Notes: generated by a model from the letters alone, not told the origin. A DNA stretch of 64,000 bases from Nitrobacter sp051535235 (GCF_051535235.1 NZ_JBPPLZ010000006.1:189259-253258); one strand, 5' to 3'; positions 37,880 to 46,276 are shown, counted from the first letter of the stretch. Numbers and translations: made by a program.

Positions 37880-39346
37880 ATGACCGAGGCGCGGCCCGAC
37901 ACGACGCCGGACGCCGGCGAGACGCTCGATCCGGATGACTGGGACGCACTGCGCGCGCAGGGCCACCGGATGCTCGACGATATGTTCGATTACATCGCCG
38001 GCGTTCGCGAGCGGCCGGTGTGGCGGCCGATTCCCGCGGACGTACGTGCGCGTTTCCGAGAGGAACTGCCGCGGGCAGGCGGCGATCTCGACGAGATCTA
38101 CAGGGAATTTTCCGACTTCATCGCGCCGTACGCGCCCGGCAACATTCACCCCGGCTTCATGGGATGGGTGAACGGGGGAGGCACCGCCGTCGGGATGCTC
38201 GCGGAAATGCTGGCCGCGGGCCTGAACGCCAATCTCGGCGGCCGGGATCACATTCCGGTCGAGGTCGAGCGCCAGATCGTTCTGTGGATGCGGCAGATGT
38301 TCGGATTTCCCGACACCGCGAGCGGCATCTTCGTCACGGGAACGTCGATGGCGAACCTGATGGGGATCCTGGTGGCGCGGTCGGCGCGGCTCGGGCCGTC
38401 CGTGCGCGAGCGGGGGCTGCCTGACCGCGGCGGCGGTCTCACCGCCTATACGTCGGTTGTGACGCACGGCTGCGTGGTGCAGGCCATGGACCTTGCCGGG
38501 TTCGGTACCGACGCGCTGCGGCGGATTCCGGTCGATCGGTGCCATCGCATCGAGATCGACGCGCTGCGCGCGCAGGTTAGGGCCGATCGCGCGGCGGGCC
38601 TTGCGCCGTTTCTGGTGATCGGTTCGGCCGGGACGGTCGACATCGGCGCGATCGACGATCTGGCGGCGCTGCGTGCATTGTGCCGCGAGGAGAATTTGTG
38701 GCTGCATGTCGACGGCGCATACGGCGCGCTTGGCGTGCTGTCGCCGGAGATCGCGCCGCGTCTCGCAGGGCTGGAAAGCGCCGACTCCATCGCTTTCGAC
38801 TTTCACAAATGGGGACAAGTGCCTTATGACGCTGGCTTTCTCCTCGTTCGGGACGGCGAGCAGCACCGCCGTACCTTCGCGGCGCCTGCGGCCTATCTGC
38901 GCCGGGAGACGCGCGGTCTCGCGGGGGGGTCGCCGTGGCCCTGCGACTACGGGCCGGACATGTCGCGCGGCTTCCGCGCGCTGAAGACGTGGTTCACGTT
39001 GAAAGCCTACGGCACTGAAAAGCTTGGTGCGATGATCGCACGGACCTGCGCGCTGGCGCGCTATCTGGAAGCGAAAATCGCCGCCGAGCCGAAGCTCGAA
39101 CTGCTCGCGCCGGTGCAACTCAACATCGCGTGCTTCCGTTATCGCGCCGACGATGCCGACCGGGTCAACGCGGAGATCGTCGCATCGCTGCACGAGTCAG
39201 GTGTCGCGGCGCCGTCCACCACCATGCTCGATGGCCGGTTGGCGATCCGCGCGGCGATCGTCAACCATCGCACCGGAATGCGCGATATCGATGCCCTGGT
39301 GACGGCGGTGCTTGAATTCGGCGCGCGCGAAACCGAAGCTCGCTAA
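37880..39346 (+). CDS. PLP-dependent aromatic-amino-acid-decarboxylase family protein
   Basis: 488 residues from ATG 37880. The group II decarboxylase marks are clear: NIHPGFMGWVNGGGT near residue 90, the cofactor-stacking region HVDGAYGA, and the Schiff-base lysine in AFDFHKWGQVP. This family decarboxylates Trp, Phe, Tyr, DOPA or Glu, or acts as an aldehyde synthase; residues here do not settle the substrate. It has no flagellar function known to me, yet it lies between flgL and flbT, a break in the flagellar cluster. It converges on flbT with 36 bases between stops. Confidence 0.88.
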   Translation: MTEARPDTTPDAGETLDPDDWDALRAQGHRMLDDMFDYIAGVRERPVWRPIPADVRARFREELPRAGGDLDEIYREFSDFIAPYAPGNIHPGFMGWVNGGGTAVGMLAEMLAAGLNANLGGRDHIPVEVERQIVLWMRQMFGFPDTASGIFVTGTSMANLMGILVARSARLGPSVRERGLPDRGGGLTAYTSVVTHGCVVQAMDLAGFGTDALRRIPVDRCHRIEIDALRAQVRADRAAGLAPFLVIGSAGTVDIGAIDDLAALRALCREENLWLHVDGAYGALGVLSPEIAPRLAGLESADSIAFDFHKWGQVPYDAGFLLVRDGEQHRRTFAAPAAYLRRETRGLAGGSPWPCDYGPDMSRGFRALKTWFTLKAYGTEKLGAMIARTCALARYLEAKIAAEPKLELLAPVQLNIACFRYRADDADRVNAEIVASLHESGVAAPSTTMLDGRLAIRAAIVNHRTGMRDIDALVTAVLEFGARETEAR

Positions 39347-39382
39347 ACCGGAAGCTGAGGCGATCCGCTCGCGGCGTGAGGA

Positions 39383-39814
39383 TCAGGCCGATCGCTTCTG
39401 CATGGCGTCCGGGCGCGCCGCCGTGGCCTCGCTCATCTCCATCAGCTTCTTTTCGTATGCGATCAGCTTCTTGACTTCCTTGAGCGCCTTGTAGAGGTCG
39501 CCGTTGAGGATGTCGTTGTTGATGCCCTCGATGATCGGCCACGCGCCCGGCATGGTCGTGATGACGTCGCGCAACAGGCTGAAATAGGTGCCGTGGTTGA
39601 TCTGCGGCTCCGGCGACAGATACATCAGTTGCACCGAGAGGTAGACCAGCTTGGCGGGCGTATCCGCCGTCTCGGGCGTCAGGATGTCCTTCTCGCGAAG
39701 GATCGGAATCTTGTCGCCGTCGATCAGAAGGCGCGCGCGTTGATCCGTGTTGGTGACGACACAGGCGCCGATGATGATGCGTTCATGCGGCTTCAGTTCG
39801 ACTTTCAGCGCCAT
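39383..39814 (-). CDS. flbT: Flagellar biosynthesis repressor FlbT
   Basis: 143 residues from ATG 39814, with AGGA 7 bases upstream. The N-terminal MALKVELKPHERIIIGACVV and RARLLIDGD are typical, with the helical C-terminus LNGDLYKALKEVKKLI. In Caulobacter FlbT binds flagellin mRNA 5' leaders and controls their translation and stability. It faces the flagellin gene across 355 bases, which fits that role. Confidence 0.93.
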   Translation of the reverse strand: MALKVELKPHERIIIGACVVTNTDQRARLLIDGDKIPILREKDILTPETADTPAKLVYLSVQLMYLSPEPQINHGTYFSLLRDVITTMPGAWPIIEGINNDILNGDLYKALKEVKKLIAYEKKLMEMSEATAARPDAMQKRSA

Positions 39815-39948
39815 GGCGGTTTTCCTGCCTTGAAAAGGAGCGTTTCCGGAATGGACGGTAGCCCCGTTCGCCGCGCAAAAATGTGGCGGACGGCCGAGAC
39901 GCAGCGAGCATCGCGGTACGCTCTTGCCGCGATCCTTTCCCATTGTAG

Positions 39949-39963
39949 TTAACGATTGGTAAA
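39949..39963. promoter_or_regulatory. Degenerate CtrA-type box between flbT and flagellin 1
   Basis: TTAA, seven bases, then TAAA: one mismatch to the full TTAA-N7-TTAA box. It is 135 bases from flbT and 207 from flagellin 1. The rest of the 355-base region holds the leader hairpin annotated separately. Confidence 0.35.
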
Positions 39964-40109
39964 TGGCCCTTGCGGCCTTCGCTGCCAGATTCGTCTAAGC
40001 CACGGCTATGACGTCGCAATCCGGCCGCGCGCCTGCACCTGGAAAGGCTTGCGAGTCCGCTATTGGCTTCATGCTTTCTTAGAGTCTTCACATCACTGTG
40101 GCGCCTCGT

Positions 40110-40127
40110 CCGAAGGAATAACTTCGG
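40110..40127 (+). promoter_or_regulatory. Leader hairpin of flagellin 1
   Basis: CCGAAG and CTTCGG form a perfect 6-bp stem with a GAATAA loop, 43 bases before the flagellin start. It is not followed by a T run. It would be in the 5' leader if transcription starts upstream, and is a candidate site for FlbT. Confidence 0.4.
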
Positions 40128-40169
40128 CGTATGTGCGTCAGTGTATTCACACCAGAAAGGTATGAAAAA

Positions 40170-41765
40170 ATGTCCGATATCGTTCTCTCCGCATCGGTCC
40201 GCCAGAATCTGCTCTCCCTCCAGTCCACCGCCGACCTGCTCTCGACCACGCAGAACCGCCTTGCCACCGGCAACAAGGTCAACTCGGCGCTCGACAATCC
40301 GACCAACTTCTTCACCGCGCAGGGCCTCAACAACCGCGCCAGCGACATCAACAACCTGCTCGACTCGATCGGAAACGGCGTGCAGGTGCTGCAGGCCGCC
40401 AACACCGGCATCACTTCGATCCAGAAGCTGGTCGATACGGCGAAGTCCATCGCCAACCAGGCGCTGCAGACGCCGACGGGCTATTCCACGAAGTCCGAAG
40501 CCAGCGCGACCATCACCGGCGCGACCGCGTCGAATCTGCTGGGTGGAACCGCGACCGCGGCAGTCGCGGCCTCGACCGTGGCGGCGAGCGCCTATACCGG
40601 CAACGAATTTATCGCCGGCAGCAAGCTTGGCAGCCCCACGACCGACGACTCGATCTCCATTGACGGTCATACCGTTACCTTCGACGGCACCACCGATGGC
40701 ACGACGGCCATCGCGGACGGCACCACGTTCAAATATACGGCCGCGGAAGCCGTCGCCAAGATCAACCACGACCTCGGTGCCGCCAGCTCCACGGTAACGG
40801 CAGCCGTAGGCACCGGCGCCAATGCTGGCAAGATCGTGCTGACCAACTCCGCGACCGGCGCATCCTCGAACTTCACGGTCGACGCGAGCGGCACTACCGC
40901 CGGAGACGGTGGCTTCGGTGGCACGGCCGTCACCACCACGAACGGCGCCAATGCTGGCTCCACGGGTGGCCTGTCGGGGACGACCCTGAGCATTGCCGCG
41001 TCGTCTGACGGTGCGATCCCGGCGGCTACCATCAACTTCGGCACGGGCTCCGGCCAGGTTTCGACGCTCGACCAACTGAACACAGCGCTCGCCACCAGCA
41101 ACCTGACCGCGTCGGTCGATTCAACAGGCAAGATCACGATCACCACGACGAACGACCATGCCTCGGCGACCATCGGTGTGCTCAGCGGCACGGCGACGGG
41201 TTCGGGGCTGTTCACGGCCGGTGCGGGGTCCACCCCGGTGGCGGACGCTAATTCGCAGAACACCCGCACAAGCCTGATTGCCCAGTACAACCAGGTCATC
41301 GATCAGATCAAGACAACGGCGCAGGATTCGTCCTTCAACGGTGTCAACCTGCTCAATGGTGACCAGCTCAAGCTGGTGTTCAACGAAACCGGCAAGTCCA
41401 CCCTGACCATTCAGGGCGTGACCTTCGATCCGGCCGGTCTCGGCCTGTCGTCACTGGTCAAGGGCACCGACTTCCTGGACAACAGCAACATCAACACGGT
41501 CTTGAACTCGTTGAACGATGCGTCCAGCACGCTGCGCTCGCAGGCTTCGGCCTTCGGTTCGAACCTGTCGATCGTGCAGATCCGTCAGGACTTCTCTAAG
41601 AACCTGATCAACGTTCTGCAGACCGGCTCGTCGAACCTGACGCTGGCCGACACCAACGAGGAAGCGGCGAACAGCCAGGCGCTGGCCACCCGCCAGTCGA
41701 TCGCGGTGTCCGCGCTGGCGCTGGCGAACCAGTCGCAGCAGAGCGTGCTGCAGCTGCTCCGCTGA
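40170..41765 (+). CDS. Flagellin 1
   Basis: 531 residues starting MSDIVLSASVRQNLLSLQST, from ATG 40170; AAGG lies about 10 bases upstream. The conserved N-terminal D0/D1 (about 1-115) and C-terminal D1/D0 (about 375-531, ending LALANQSQQSVLQLLR) surround a variable Thr/Ala/Gly-rich centre with a hook-IN-like module (DDSISIDGHTVTFDG). It is secreted by the flagellar export system and builds the filament. A second flagellin follows after a terminator. Translation is probably controlled by FlbT and FlaF, both encoded nearby. Confidence 0.95.
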   Translation: MSDIVLSASVRQNLLSLQSTADLLSTTQNRLATGNKVNSALDNPTNFFTAQGLNNRASDINNLLDSIGNGVQVLQAANTGITSIQKLVDTAKSIANQALQTPTGYSTKSEASATITGATASNLLGGTATAAVAASTVAASAYTGNEFIAGSKLGSPTTDDSISIDGHTVTFDGTTDGTTAIADGTTFKYTAAEAVAKINHDLGAASSTVTAAVGTGANAGKIVLTNSATGASSNFTVDASGTTAGDGGFGGTAVTTTNGANAGSTGGLSGTTLSIAASSDGAIPAATINFGTGSGQVSTLDQLNTALATSNLTASVDSTGKITITTTNDHASATIGVLSGTATGSGLFTAGAGSTPVADANSQNTRTSLIAQYNQVIDQIKTTAQDSSFNGVNLLNGDQLKLVFNETGKSTLTIQGVTFDPAGLGLSSLVKGTDFLDNSNINTVLNSLNDASSTLRSQASAFGSNLSIVQIRQDFSKNLINVLQTGSSNLTLADTNEEAANSQALATRQSIAVSALALANQSQQSVLQLLR

Positions 41766-41791
41766 TCCAGCCACATCATCAGACGACGGAG

Positions 41792-41818
41792 ACGGCGGGG
41801 GAAACCCCGCCGTTTTTA
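41792..41818 (+). terminator. Rho-independent terminator of flagellin 1
   Basis: A perfect 9-bp stem (41792-41800 with 41805-41813) is closed by a GAAA tetraloop and followed by TTTT. It lies 27 bases after the flagellin stop. Confidence 0.95.
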
Positions 41819-42038
41819 CGTCTGCAGGCAGCTAACCTTTACCCTGAGCCGGAGCATCAGGGACAGCCGGCAAACCATTGGCAAACGAGGTCAAACCGCT
41901 GCGAAGCGCGATCTTGAATGTCCAAGACCTGGATCAAACATATCGCGCTAAAGTCTTCGACTGCCTCCTGTTTTGTTGCTCGGCTTCATCTGGCGTATCA
42001 GGGTGCACCGAACGGAGGCGGCTCGGGGGACAGATCGG

Positions 42039-42064
42039 TTAATCTCCTGTTAACCATAAATTAA
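42039..42064. promoter_or_regulatory. Tandem CtrA-type boxes upstream of flagellin 2
   Basis: Three TTAA words at 42039, 42050 and 42061 are each separated by exactly 7 bases, giving two overlapping full TTAA-N7-TTAA boxes in 11-base phase. The second box includes the half-site TTAACCAT. They end 79 bases before the flagellin 2 start. The rest of the 325-base region before that gene shows no other clear signal. Confidence 0.65.
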
Positions 42065-42143
42065 AACGTCTCGTTCACCTTTCCGGCCAGGAACCGGCTT
42101 TCGCTGCGAGTCGGCGACCGTCCAAGCTATGGAAGGGCCAGAC

Positions 42144-43754
42144 ATGACCGACATCGTTCTTTCGGCATCCGTTCGCCAGAATCTGCTCTCGCTGCAGTCA
42201 ACAGCCGACCTGCTGGCAAGAACGCAGAACCGGCTTTCCACCGGCAAGAAGGTGAACACGGCGCTCGACAACCCGACCAATTATTTCACCGCCGCCGCTC
42301 TCGACAACCGCGCCAACGACATCAGCAGCCTGCTCGACGGCATCGGCAACGGCGTGCAGGTGCTGCAGGCCGCCAACACCGGCCTGACCTCGCTGCAGAA
42401 ACTGGTCGACACCGCCAAGTCGGTCGCCAATCAGGTTCTGCAGTCCCAGGTCGGCTATTCGCAGAAATCGTCGGTCGACAGTCTGCCGGTCACGGGCGCC
42501 ACCGCGCTGGACCTGAGGGGCACGACGGCATTTACGAGTGCCGCGGCCACGCCCGGCACCGCCCTGAAGACCGGCACCGCCAATGCCCTCGCAACCGGCG
42601 CCACTCTCATCAGCGCGCTGACCGATGGCACGGTCGCGACGCCGACCGGCCCCGTGGCTGGCGACAGTTTTTCCGTCAACGGCAAGACCATCACATTCGC
42701 CGCGTCCGGCGCGGCGACAACCGATCCAAGCGGTAACGTGACCATCGGTATCGATCAGACGCTGAGCGCGCTGGTCGGCGTGATCGACGCCCTGCACGGC
42801 AATACGGCCGCAGGATCGGCGGTCGACGGAAGCGGCCAGATCGCGCTCAATACCGGCATCGCTCAGGATCTGACGCTGACGGACTCCACGCCGGCCGGCG
42901 TGCTCGCGAAGCTCGGCCTGACCGCGGGGACGACGGCGCGCAGCGGCGGCGCGGGAAACCTCGACGGCAAGACGCTGACGATCGGATCGACCGGCGGCGG
43001 CGTCGCCACCAACATCACGTTCGGCGACGGCACCAACGGAACCGTCAGAACCCTTAACGACCTGAACGCGCAGCTCGCCACCAATAATCTTCAGGCCACC
43101 ATCAACTCGGCGGGCGTGATCACGATCTCGACCACGAACGAAGCCGCCGCCTCGACCATCGGGGCGATCGGTGGCACCGCGGCCGGCGCAGGCTATGCCT
43201 TCAACGGCCTTGTCGCGGCGGCGCCCGTTCAGGATGCCGGAGTCCAGGCGTCACGCGCCGGTCTCGTCAATCAGTACAACAACATCATTCAGCAGATTAA
43301 CACGACCGCGCAGGACTCGTCCTTCAACGGCATCAACCTGCTCAACGGCGACACGCTGAAGCTGATTTTCAACGAGACCGGAAAATCCGTCCTCACCATC
43401 AACGGCGCCAACATGAATGCAGCCGGCCTCGGTTTGTCGACCCTGACGGTGGGCACCGACTTCCTGGACAACGGCTCGGCCAACAAAGTGATCGCGAGCC
43501 TCGACACCGCGTCCAGTACGCTGCGTGCGCAGGCCTCGACGCTTGGCTCGAACCTGTCGATCGTGCAGATCCGCCAGGATTTCTCGAAGAACCTGATCAA
43601 CGTGCTGCAGACCGGCTCCTCTAATCTGACGCTCGCCGACACCAACGAGGAAGCTGCGAACAGCCAGGCGCTGGCTACCCGTCAGTCGATCGCGGTGTCC
43701 GCGCTGGCGCTGGCGAACCAGTCGCAGCAGAGCGTGTTGCAACTGCTCCGGTGA
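42144..43754 (+). CDS. Flagellin 2
   Basis: 536 residues from ATG 42144, with GGAAGGG 7 bases upstream. It shares almost all of the N-terminal 110 residues with flagellin 1 and the last 60 exactly (through LTLADTNEEAANSQALA to LALANQSQQSVLQLLR). The central surface part differs and includes a hook-IN-like module (GDSFSVNGKTITF, then QDLTLTDS). It may be used in a different filament zone or growth phase. It is preceded by tandem CtrA-type boxes, which flagellin 1 lacks in full form. Confidence 0.95.
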   Translation: MTDIVLSASVRQNLLSLQSTADLLARTQNRLSTGKKVNTALDNPTNYFTAAALDNRANDISSLLDGIGNGVQVLQAANTGLTSLQKLVDTAKSVANQVLQSQVGYSQKSSVDSLPVTGATALDLRGTTAFTSAAATPGTALKTGTANALATGATLISALTDGTVATPTGPVAGDSFSVNGKTITFAASGAATTDPSGNVTIGIDQTLSALVGVIDALHGNTAAGSAVDGSGQIALNTGIAQDLTLTDSTPAGVLAKLGLTAGTTARSGGAGNLDGKTLTIGSTGGGVATNITFGDGTNGTVRTLNDLNAQLATNNLQATINSAGVITISTTNEAAASTIGAIGGTAAGAGYAFNGLVAAAPVQDAGVQASRAGLVNQYNNIIQQINTTAQDSSFNGINLLNGDTLKLIFNETGKSVLTINGANMNAAGLGLSTLTVGTDFLDNGSANKVIASLDTASSTLRAQASTLGSNLSIVQIRQDFSKNLINVLQTGSSNLTLADTNEEAANSQALATRQSIAVSALALANQSQQSVLQLLR

Positions 43755-43960
43755 CGTCGGAGCGCGCGGCGTAGCGGCAGCCGCCGGGATGGGGAGGGCG
43801 GCACAACATCCATAGCGCGGCGGCGACAAGGCCGGCCGCATCCGCCTGCCATTTTTTAGACGCATATGAAAACGCGGGGTAACCCATTTTAAAGGCGGTG
43901 CTGCTAGAGATATGGGCGGCGCCGAAGTCCCCGCGCTCGCTGTTTTCCCCGAGGTTCTGA

Positions 43961-44326
43961 ATGTCGAACGCTGCTCAAGCCTACGCCCGGACGGCTCATA
44001 CCTCGTCTTCTCCCCGCGAAATCGAAGCCCAGGCATTGCTAAAGGCGGCGCGGCAGCTTCAGGAAATCCACGACAACTGGAACGGGCCGGACAAGAACAT
44101 GCACAGCGCGCTGCTGTTCAACCGCCGTCTGTGGTCGATCTTCATGAGCGCGGCGGATAGCGACAACAACCAGCAGACGCTGGAGGTTCGTCAGAACATC
44201 GCCAATATCGGCGTCTTCGTGATGAAGCAGACAGTGGATATGCAGATCAATCCCGATCCCGCAAAGCTGAAGCCGCTGATCGACATCAACTGCAATATTG
44301 CGGCGGGCCTGTCAGGGCGGGCATAA
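43961..44326 (+). CDS. flaF: Flagellar biosynthesis regulator FlaF
   Basis: 121 residues. The marks are AYARTAHTSSSPREIEAQALL near the N-terminus and ALLFNRRLWSIFMSA mid-protein. In Caulobacter FlaF is needed for flagellin secretion and translation and acts against FlbT. It lies 206 bases after flagellin 2, in the same direction, and 28 bases before an unknown small gene. Confidence 0.93.
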   Translation: MSNAAQAYARTAHTSSSPREIEAQALLKAARQLQEIHDNWNGPDKNMHSALLFNRRLWSIFMSAADSDNNQQTLEVRQNIANIGVFVMKQTVDMQINPDPAKLKPLIDINCNIAAGLSGRA

Positions 44327-44354
44327 CGCCGAACGTCAATGACGGAGCCGTAGC

Positions 44355-44720
44355 ATGGCCGACGTCTTCAGCATCCTGGCATCGAACTACACAACGGTCG
44401 GTCAGAACGTCAATCTGAACACCGGAAAGTACGTCAACGTCGATCCCAAGGCGTTTGAAGGCACCTGGAGCGGCCAGTACGCCAACCAGAAGCCGTTCTC
44501 GGTGACCATCTCGAACGTCAACGGTTTCCGCGCCAAGGCCAAGTACCAGTACGGCAGCACCGTCAAGTATCAGGAGGTCCTGATCAAGAACAACAGCTTC
44601 CGGGTCGGCGATTCAAAATTCACGCTGACAAAAGCCGGAACCGCGCAGGTCAACACCGTCATGACGGATCCGACGACAGGGGCGAGCACGCTCGAGACGG
44701 CCTACGTCCACCAGAATTGA
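44355..44720 (+). CDS. Small uncharacterised protein after flaF
   Basis: 121 residues, no signal peptide, Cys or membrane segment. It starts MADVFSILASNYTTV, and the rest looks beta-rich, with FEGTWSGQYANQKPFSVTIS and a repeated pattern of aromatic and polar residues (FRAKAKYQYG, FRVGDSKFTLTKAG). The N-terminal SILASNYTTVGQNVNLNTGKY resembles no domain I know. It starts 28 bases after flaF and is probably in that transcript. The stop is 10 bases from the convergent flaG-like gene. Confidence 0.75.
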   Translation: MADVFSILASNYTTVGQNVNLNTGKYVNVDPKAFEGTWSGQYANQKPFSVTISNVNGFRAKAKYQYGSTVKYQEVLIKNNSFRVGDSKFTLTKAGTAQVNTVMTDPTTGASTLETAYVHQN

Positions 44721-44730
44721 CCGATGGGGA

Positions 44731-45096
44731 TTACGCCCGCCGGTCTGTGGCCATCGACTGTTCGCGTTCGGCTTTCACCATGTCGAGCGTGCGAAAATAG
44801 GCGCGCCGCCGCAGCATTGCTTCGTCAGGGAATTGTTTCACGACCAGACTGGTCCGATTGTCGACGACCTGGTAGACCATCGAGGCGGCATCCCGGTCGA
44901 CGATCACCTGATGCGACAGCGTATCGCTCAAAGCCTGCGGCTGGTTGCGGACGCGCGCACTGACGTCCGCCGCCGTGACGCTCTGGCTCGGCGGAAGTTG
45001 AGTCGCCACCGCGTCGACAGTCGCGCTGGGTGCCGGCGCAACGGCCGGTGCCGCAACCGGCGCACCAACCGGCTTGATACTAAAATCCGTGCCCAT
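44731..45096 (-). CDS. FlaG-like flagellar protein
   Basis: 121 residues. An Ala/Pro/Val-rich N-terminal half (about 1-50) is followed by a C-terminal FlaG-like domain with MVYQVVDNRTSLVVKQFPDEAML, close to the FlaG pattern VVDxxTGEVIxQIPxE. FlaG affects filament length in other bacteria. GAGGAGG precedes the ATG closely. A sigma-54-like element lies 52 bases upstream. The gene is downstream of flgN, flgJ and flgI on the same strand, after a 297-base gap. Confidence 0.6.
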   Translation of the reverse strand: MGTDFSIKPVGAPVAAPAVAPAPSATVDAVATQLPPSQSVTAADVSARVRNQPQALSDTLSHQVIVDRDAASMVYQVVDNRTSLVVKQFPDEAMLRRRAYFRTLDMVKAEREQSMATDRRA

Positions 45097-45147
45097 GGTC
45101 GCCTCCTCAAGGCTACCTTCGAGTCAAATCCCAACCCCCTTGTGATC

Positions 45148-45162
45148 GCAAGTCTAGCGCCC
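45148..45162 (-). promoter_or_regulatory. Sigma-54-like promoter of the flaG-like gene
   Basis: On the minus strand GGGCGC, five bases, then TTGC. The GG and GC dinucleotides keep the required spacing and the -12 box is exact; the -24 box has two mismatches to TGGCAC. Confidence 0.4.
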
Positions 45163-45392
45163 GTCTCTCAACGTTGCGTTAGAGAACGTGGTGAACGCGC
45201 CGGTTCCATATCCGCGCCGGTTTGATTCAAATGAGCGGCATTGCTGGGCCCCCGATGCTGCGCGGCGCGTCAGCGGTGCGCTGCCGATCGGGGCCGTCGC
45301 GACGGCGGCATGGGTGAGGTCCCGCTTCTGCGAAGGGGATCTTCGACGCCGTATTGTGCTTGGGACGCGAGCCGGTCGATCGCCGGAGGAGG

Positions 45393-45884
45393 CTACAGCG
45401 AGCGGCTGACCGCGATCGGGCTTGTGTGCTGACGCGGCGGCGCGCTGCGCTGTCCGCTTGCCGTGTAGGTCTGCGGCAGGGTGCGGCGCTGGGCCTCGGC
45501 GCTGACGCCGCGCACGATGCCTTCGGAAACTGCGTGCGCGGTCGCAAGCACCGTCATGTTTACCTGCAGTACCGCGCGGAACATCTCGTGGTGACGTTGC
45601 AGGGCGGCGAGCAACTCCGGTGTCGATCGCGTCATGTAGGCCTGGCTGCCCTTGAATTGGCTGATCGCGCCGGCATAGCGGCGCGACAACTCGCTCTTCT
45701 GCTTCTCGAGCGACATGCCCTCGCGGATCTTGCCGGCGCGCACCAGTTCGGTTTCCCGCTCGATGACGGCGAGCAGCGCATTCATGATGTCGAGCATGCC
45801 GTCGGCAAGCCTGCGTGCATCGGCCGGCGTCGCGGCGGGCGGCAGGGCAGTGGACGCCTGCGTCTCCTGGGATCTCGGCGTCAT
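45393..45884 (-). CDS. FlgN-like export chaperone
   Basis: 163 residues from ATG 45884, overlapping the flgJ stop by four bases (ATGA). The core (about 25-120) is a long helical hairpin: GMLDIMNALLAVIERETELVRAGK, then SELSRRYAGAISQFK. That is the FlgN pattern of a chaperone for the hook-associated proteins FlgK and FlgL. The last 35 residues are disordered. The FlgN assignment rests on the helical pattern and position after flgI-flgJ. Confidence 0.65.
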   Translation of the reverse strand: MTPRSQETQASTALPPAATPADARRLADGMLDIMNALLAVIERETELVRAGKIREGMSLEKQKSELSRRYAGAISQFKGSQAYMTRSTPELLAALQRHHEMFRAVLQVNMTVLATAHAVSEGIVRGVSAEAQRRTLPQTYTASGQRSAPPRQHTSPIAVSRSL

Positions 45885-46276
45885 TCGGCCTCCTTCGGCG
45901 CCGGCTTGGCCTCGCTCGCCTGTTGCATGATGAGAGCACGGAACACCGCGTCGGACACACCGACGCCGCCGGCCTTGGCGAATGATTTGGAATATTGCTC
46001 GGTCAGCATCGAACGCCACACCCCGGTGCCCGGCGTGTCGCCGAACGGACCTTCGCCCTTCAGGCCGGCGGTCATCTGCGAGAACATCGAATTGAGGAAC
46101 ATCGCCTCGAAATCCTGCGACGTCGTCGTGGCCTTTTGAATGGCCTGCGGTGAAACTTTCTCCAGCGCCTGCTGGAGCTGCGGGTCGGGGCGGCCGTTCA
46201 GCATCGGCATCACCGCCTTGCGCGGCATGCTGCGATAGGCGCTTGCGATCAGGCTGCTGTCGATCTGAGGCTGCAT
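45881..46276 (-). CDS. flgJ: FlgJ-like rod-binding protein without muramidase domain
   Basis: 131 residues from ATG 46276, which overlaps the flgI stop by one base. Only the rod-binding domain is present, marked by SQDFEAMFLNSMFSQMTAGL and GVWRSMLTEQYSKSFAKAGG. The C-terminal glucosaminidase of enteric FlgJ is missing, as is usual in alphaproteobacteria, where a separate enzyme clears the wall. It is probably a cap for rod assembly. It is translationally linked to flgI before it and the flgN-like gene after it. Confidence 0.85.
   Translation of the reverse strand: MQPQIDSSLIASAYRSMPRKAVMPMLNGRPDPQLQQALEKVSPQAIQKATTTSQDFEAMFLNSMFSQMTAGLKGEGPFGDTPGTGVWRSMLTEQYSKSFAKAGGVGVSDAVFRALIMQQASEAKPAPKEAE

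Noticed and set aside
40030..40060. A sigma-54-like TGGAAA...TTGC before flagellin 1
   Set aside because: The spacer is three bases instead of five, so the GG and GC dinucleotides are out of phase.
42085..42115. GGAACCGGCTTTCGC before flagellin 2, similar to the flgF promoter
   Set aside because: The GG-GC spacing is one base too long for sigma-54.
45881..46276. Truncated FlgJ pseudogene
   Set aside because: Lack of the muramidase domain is the normal alphaproteobacterial form, and the gene overlaps its neighbours neatly.
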